This document shows positions 14,313-15,231 of a DNA stretch of 15,231 nucleotides, piece after piece. The stretch spans positions 1-15,231 of the forward strand of contig JBCCTF010000094.1 of assembly GCA_039198765.1 (NCBI GenBank), written 5' to 3'. Under the pieces are notes generated by a model. That model was not told the origin of the DNA and ran no database searches. It saw only the letters and a program-made list of their open reading frames with translations. Origin of the DNA: Parvularcula sp039198765 (GTDB taxonomy: Bacteria; Pseudomonadota; Alphaproteobacteria; Caulobacterales; Parvularculaceae). Every line of letters starts with the position of its first letter. Position 1 is the stretch's first letter. Position numbers and translations under genes: made by a program.

Positions 14313-15231
14313 ATGGACAAACCTGTAACGTTAGTATCCCGCCAGTCCCCCCTCGCTGTTGCTCAAGCCGTTGCCACCCGCGCTATGCTGGGCCGCGCCA
14401 TCGGTGCCCCTGAGGAGGAGTGGGAAGAGCTTTTCCCGCTGCAGACCCACGTCACCACGGGGGACAAGAACCTCGCCAGCTCCCTCTCCGAAGTGGGCGG
14501 CAAGGGCCTCTTCGTGAAGGAGATCGAGGCGGCGCTGATCTCAGGCAACGCGCAGATCGCGATCCACTCCATGAAAGACATGCCCGCGGTGATGCCCGAG
14601 GGCCTGATCCAATCGGCAGTGCCCGAACGGGAGAACCCGTCGGACGCCTTCGTCACCTTGGATGGGCACAGCCTGGAAGACGTCCCCGAAGGCGCGGTGA
14701 TTGGCACCAGTTCCGTCCGCCGCGCGGCCCAGCTTCGCCGCCAGCGGCCTGACGTCGAGATCGTCCCCTTCCGCGGCAATGTCGGCACGCGCCTGCAGAA
14801 GTTGGCGGATGGCGTAGCCACCGGGACCTTCCTTGCCGAGGCTGGTCTACGGCGCCTGGGCCACGATGAAGTCCAGCGGTCAGTGATGTCACCGGACCAC
14901 ATGCTGCCCGCGCTGGGCCAGGGTGTGCTGTGCATCCAGACGCGCGAAGACGACACCGTGGCGAGAGACCTCTGTGCACAGATCACTTGCCACCTCACCG
15001 AACGGCGGAGTGCAATCGAGCGCGCGTTCCTTGCGCAACTCGACGGTTCCTGCCGCACGCCGATGGCGGGGCTTGCTGAAGAGGTGGATGGTGGTCTTCG
15101 TTTCCGTGCGGAAATTCTGACGCCGGACGGTTCTGACGCGGAGAGCTTCGATGCGGTCCTCGACCTCGCCGGTCGCGATCAGGCCGCGCAAGTGGCCGAT
15201 GCCGCCCTACAGGGAGCGGAGATTGCAAAGG
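14313..15231 (+). CDS. hemC: Hydroxymethylbilane synthase (porphobilinogen deaminase), 3' end outside window
   Basis: Enzyme of heme biosynthesis that joins four porphobilinogen units into hydroxymethylbilane. The first 306 residues are visible, nearly the whole protein; the end lies beyond the window. Present are VSRQSPLAVAQA (8-19), VTTGDK (47-52), GKGLFVKEIE (63-72), the catalytic aspartate D89 in HSMKDMP, GTSSVRRAAQL (131-141), FRGNVGTRL (153-161) and the dipyrromethane cofactor cysteine C247 in GSCRTP. The usual DATLLALAG-like stretch reads ATGTFLAEAG (169-178), so its Asp is a Thr here. No Shine-Dalgarno sequence precedes ATG 14313. The reading frame stays open to the last base. It diverges from tsaD. 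Confidence 0.95.
   Translation, partial: MDKPVTLVSRQSPLAVAQAVATRAMLGRAIGAPEEEWEELFPLQTHVTTGDKNLASSLSEVGGKGLFVKEIEAALISGNAQIAIHSMKDMPAVMPEGLIQSAVPERENPSDAFVTLDGHSLEDVPEGAVIGTSSVRRAAQLRRQRPDVEIVPFRGNVGTRLQKLADGVATGTFLAEAGLRRLGHDEVQRSVMSPDHMLPALGQGVLCIQTREDDTVARDLCAQITCHLTERRSAIERAFLAQLDGSCRTPMAGLAEEVDGGLRFRAEILTPDGSDAESFDAVLDLAGRDQAAQVADAALQGAEIAK

Noticed and set aside
1..15231. Searched by eye for CRISPR arrays, insertion sequences, integrases, toxin-antitoxin or other defence genes.
   Set aside because: No regular repeat-spacer pattern, transposase, integrase or phage-like gene was seen. The window reads as stable core chromosome with small regulatory units.

Overview
The window looks like a stretch of core chromosome from a GC-rich alphaproteobacterium, most likely near the Caulobacterales, Hyphomonadaceae or Parvularculaceae. 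This rests on the gene set and protein style: gshB-comM, rdgB-hemW, and tsaD-gpsA divergent from hemC, plus several GTG starts and GC-rich third codon positions. The exact lineage is an inference. I see no rRNA, tRNA, insertion sequence, phage gene or CRISPR array. Coding density is very high and the gaps are short.

Layout. Positions 1-4229 (+): the 3' part of glutathione synthetase (gshB, cut by the window edge), comM, and a soluble hybrid histidine kinase with order PAS-like / HisKA / HATPase / degenerate receiver / canonical receiver. Positions 4172-5910 (-): rdgB followed by hemW, translationally coupled by a 4-nt overlap; hemW runs 58 nt into the kinase gene from the opposite side. Positions 6023-6643 (+): a small XRE regulator and a DUF3052-type protein. 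Positions 6640-7488 (-) and 7675-8832 (+): a membrane-anchored LytTR regulator divergent from an acyltransferase-3 membrane protein, with an 11-bp direct repeat at 20-bp period between them. Positions 8912-10063 (+): rlmN. Positions 10060-10754 (-): an ArsR repressor and a small membrane protein, coupled by ATGA, behind a strong, apparently leaderless promoter with a built-in inverted repeat. Positions 10849-12201 (+): a HEXXH metalloprotease-like protein and a four-cysteine membrane-anchored small protein. Positions 12205-14285 (-): tsaD and gpsA sharing one base. Positions 14313 to the end (+): hemC, cut by the window edge.

How the genes relate. Most are housekeeping: glutathione synthesis (gshB), nucleotide-pool cleaning (rdgB), heme handling and synthesis (hemW, hemC), tRNA and rRNA modification (tsaD, rlmN), phospholipid precursor supply (gpsA) and DNA uptake or recombination (comM). 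Between them sit three regulatory units, each with visible logic. The hybrid kinase resembles Caulobacter ShkA in architecture. The LytTR/acyltransferase pair has candidate LytTR sites between the two genes. The ArsR/membrane-protein operon has an operator laid over its own promoter. These three units are the parts most worth experimental attention. I did not find a clearly new multi-gene system.
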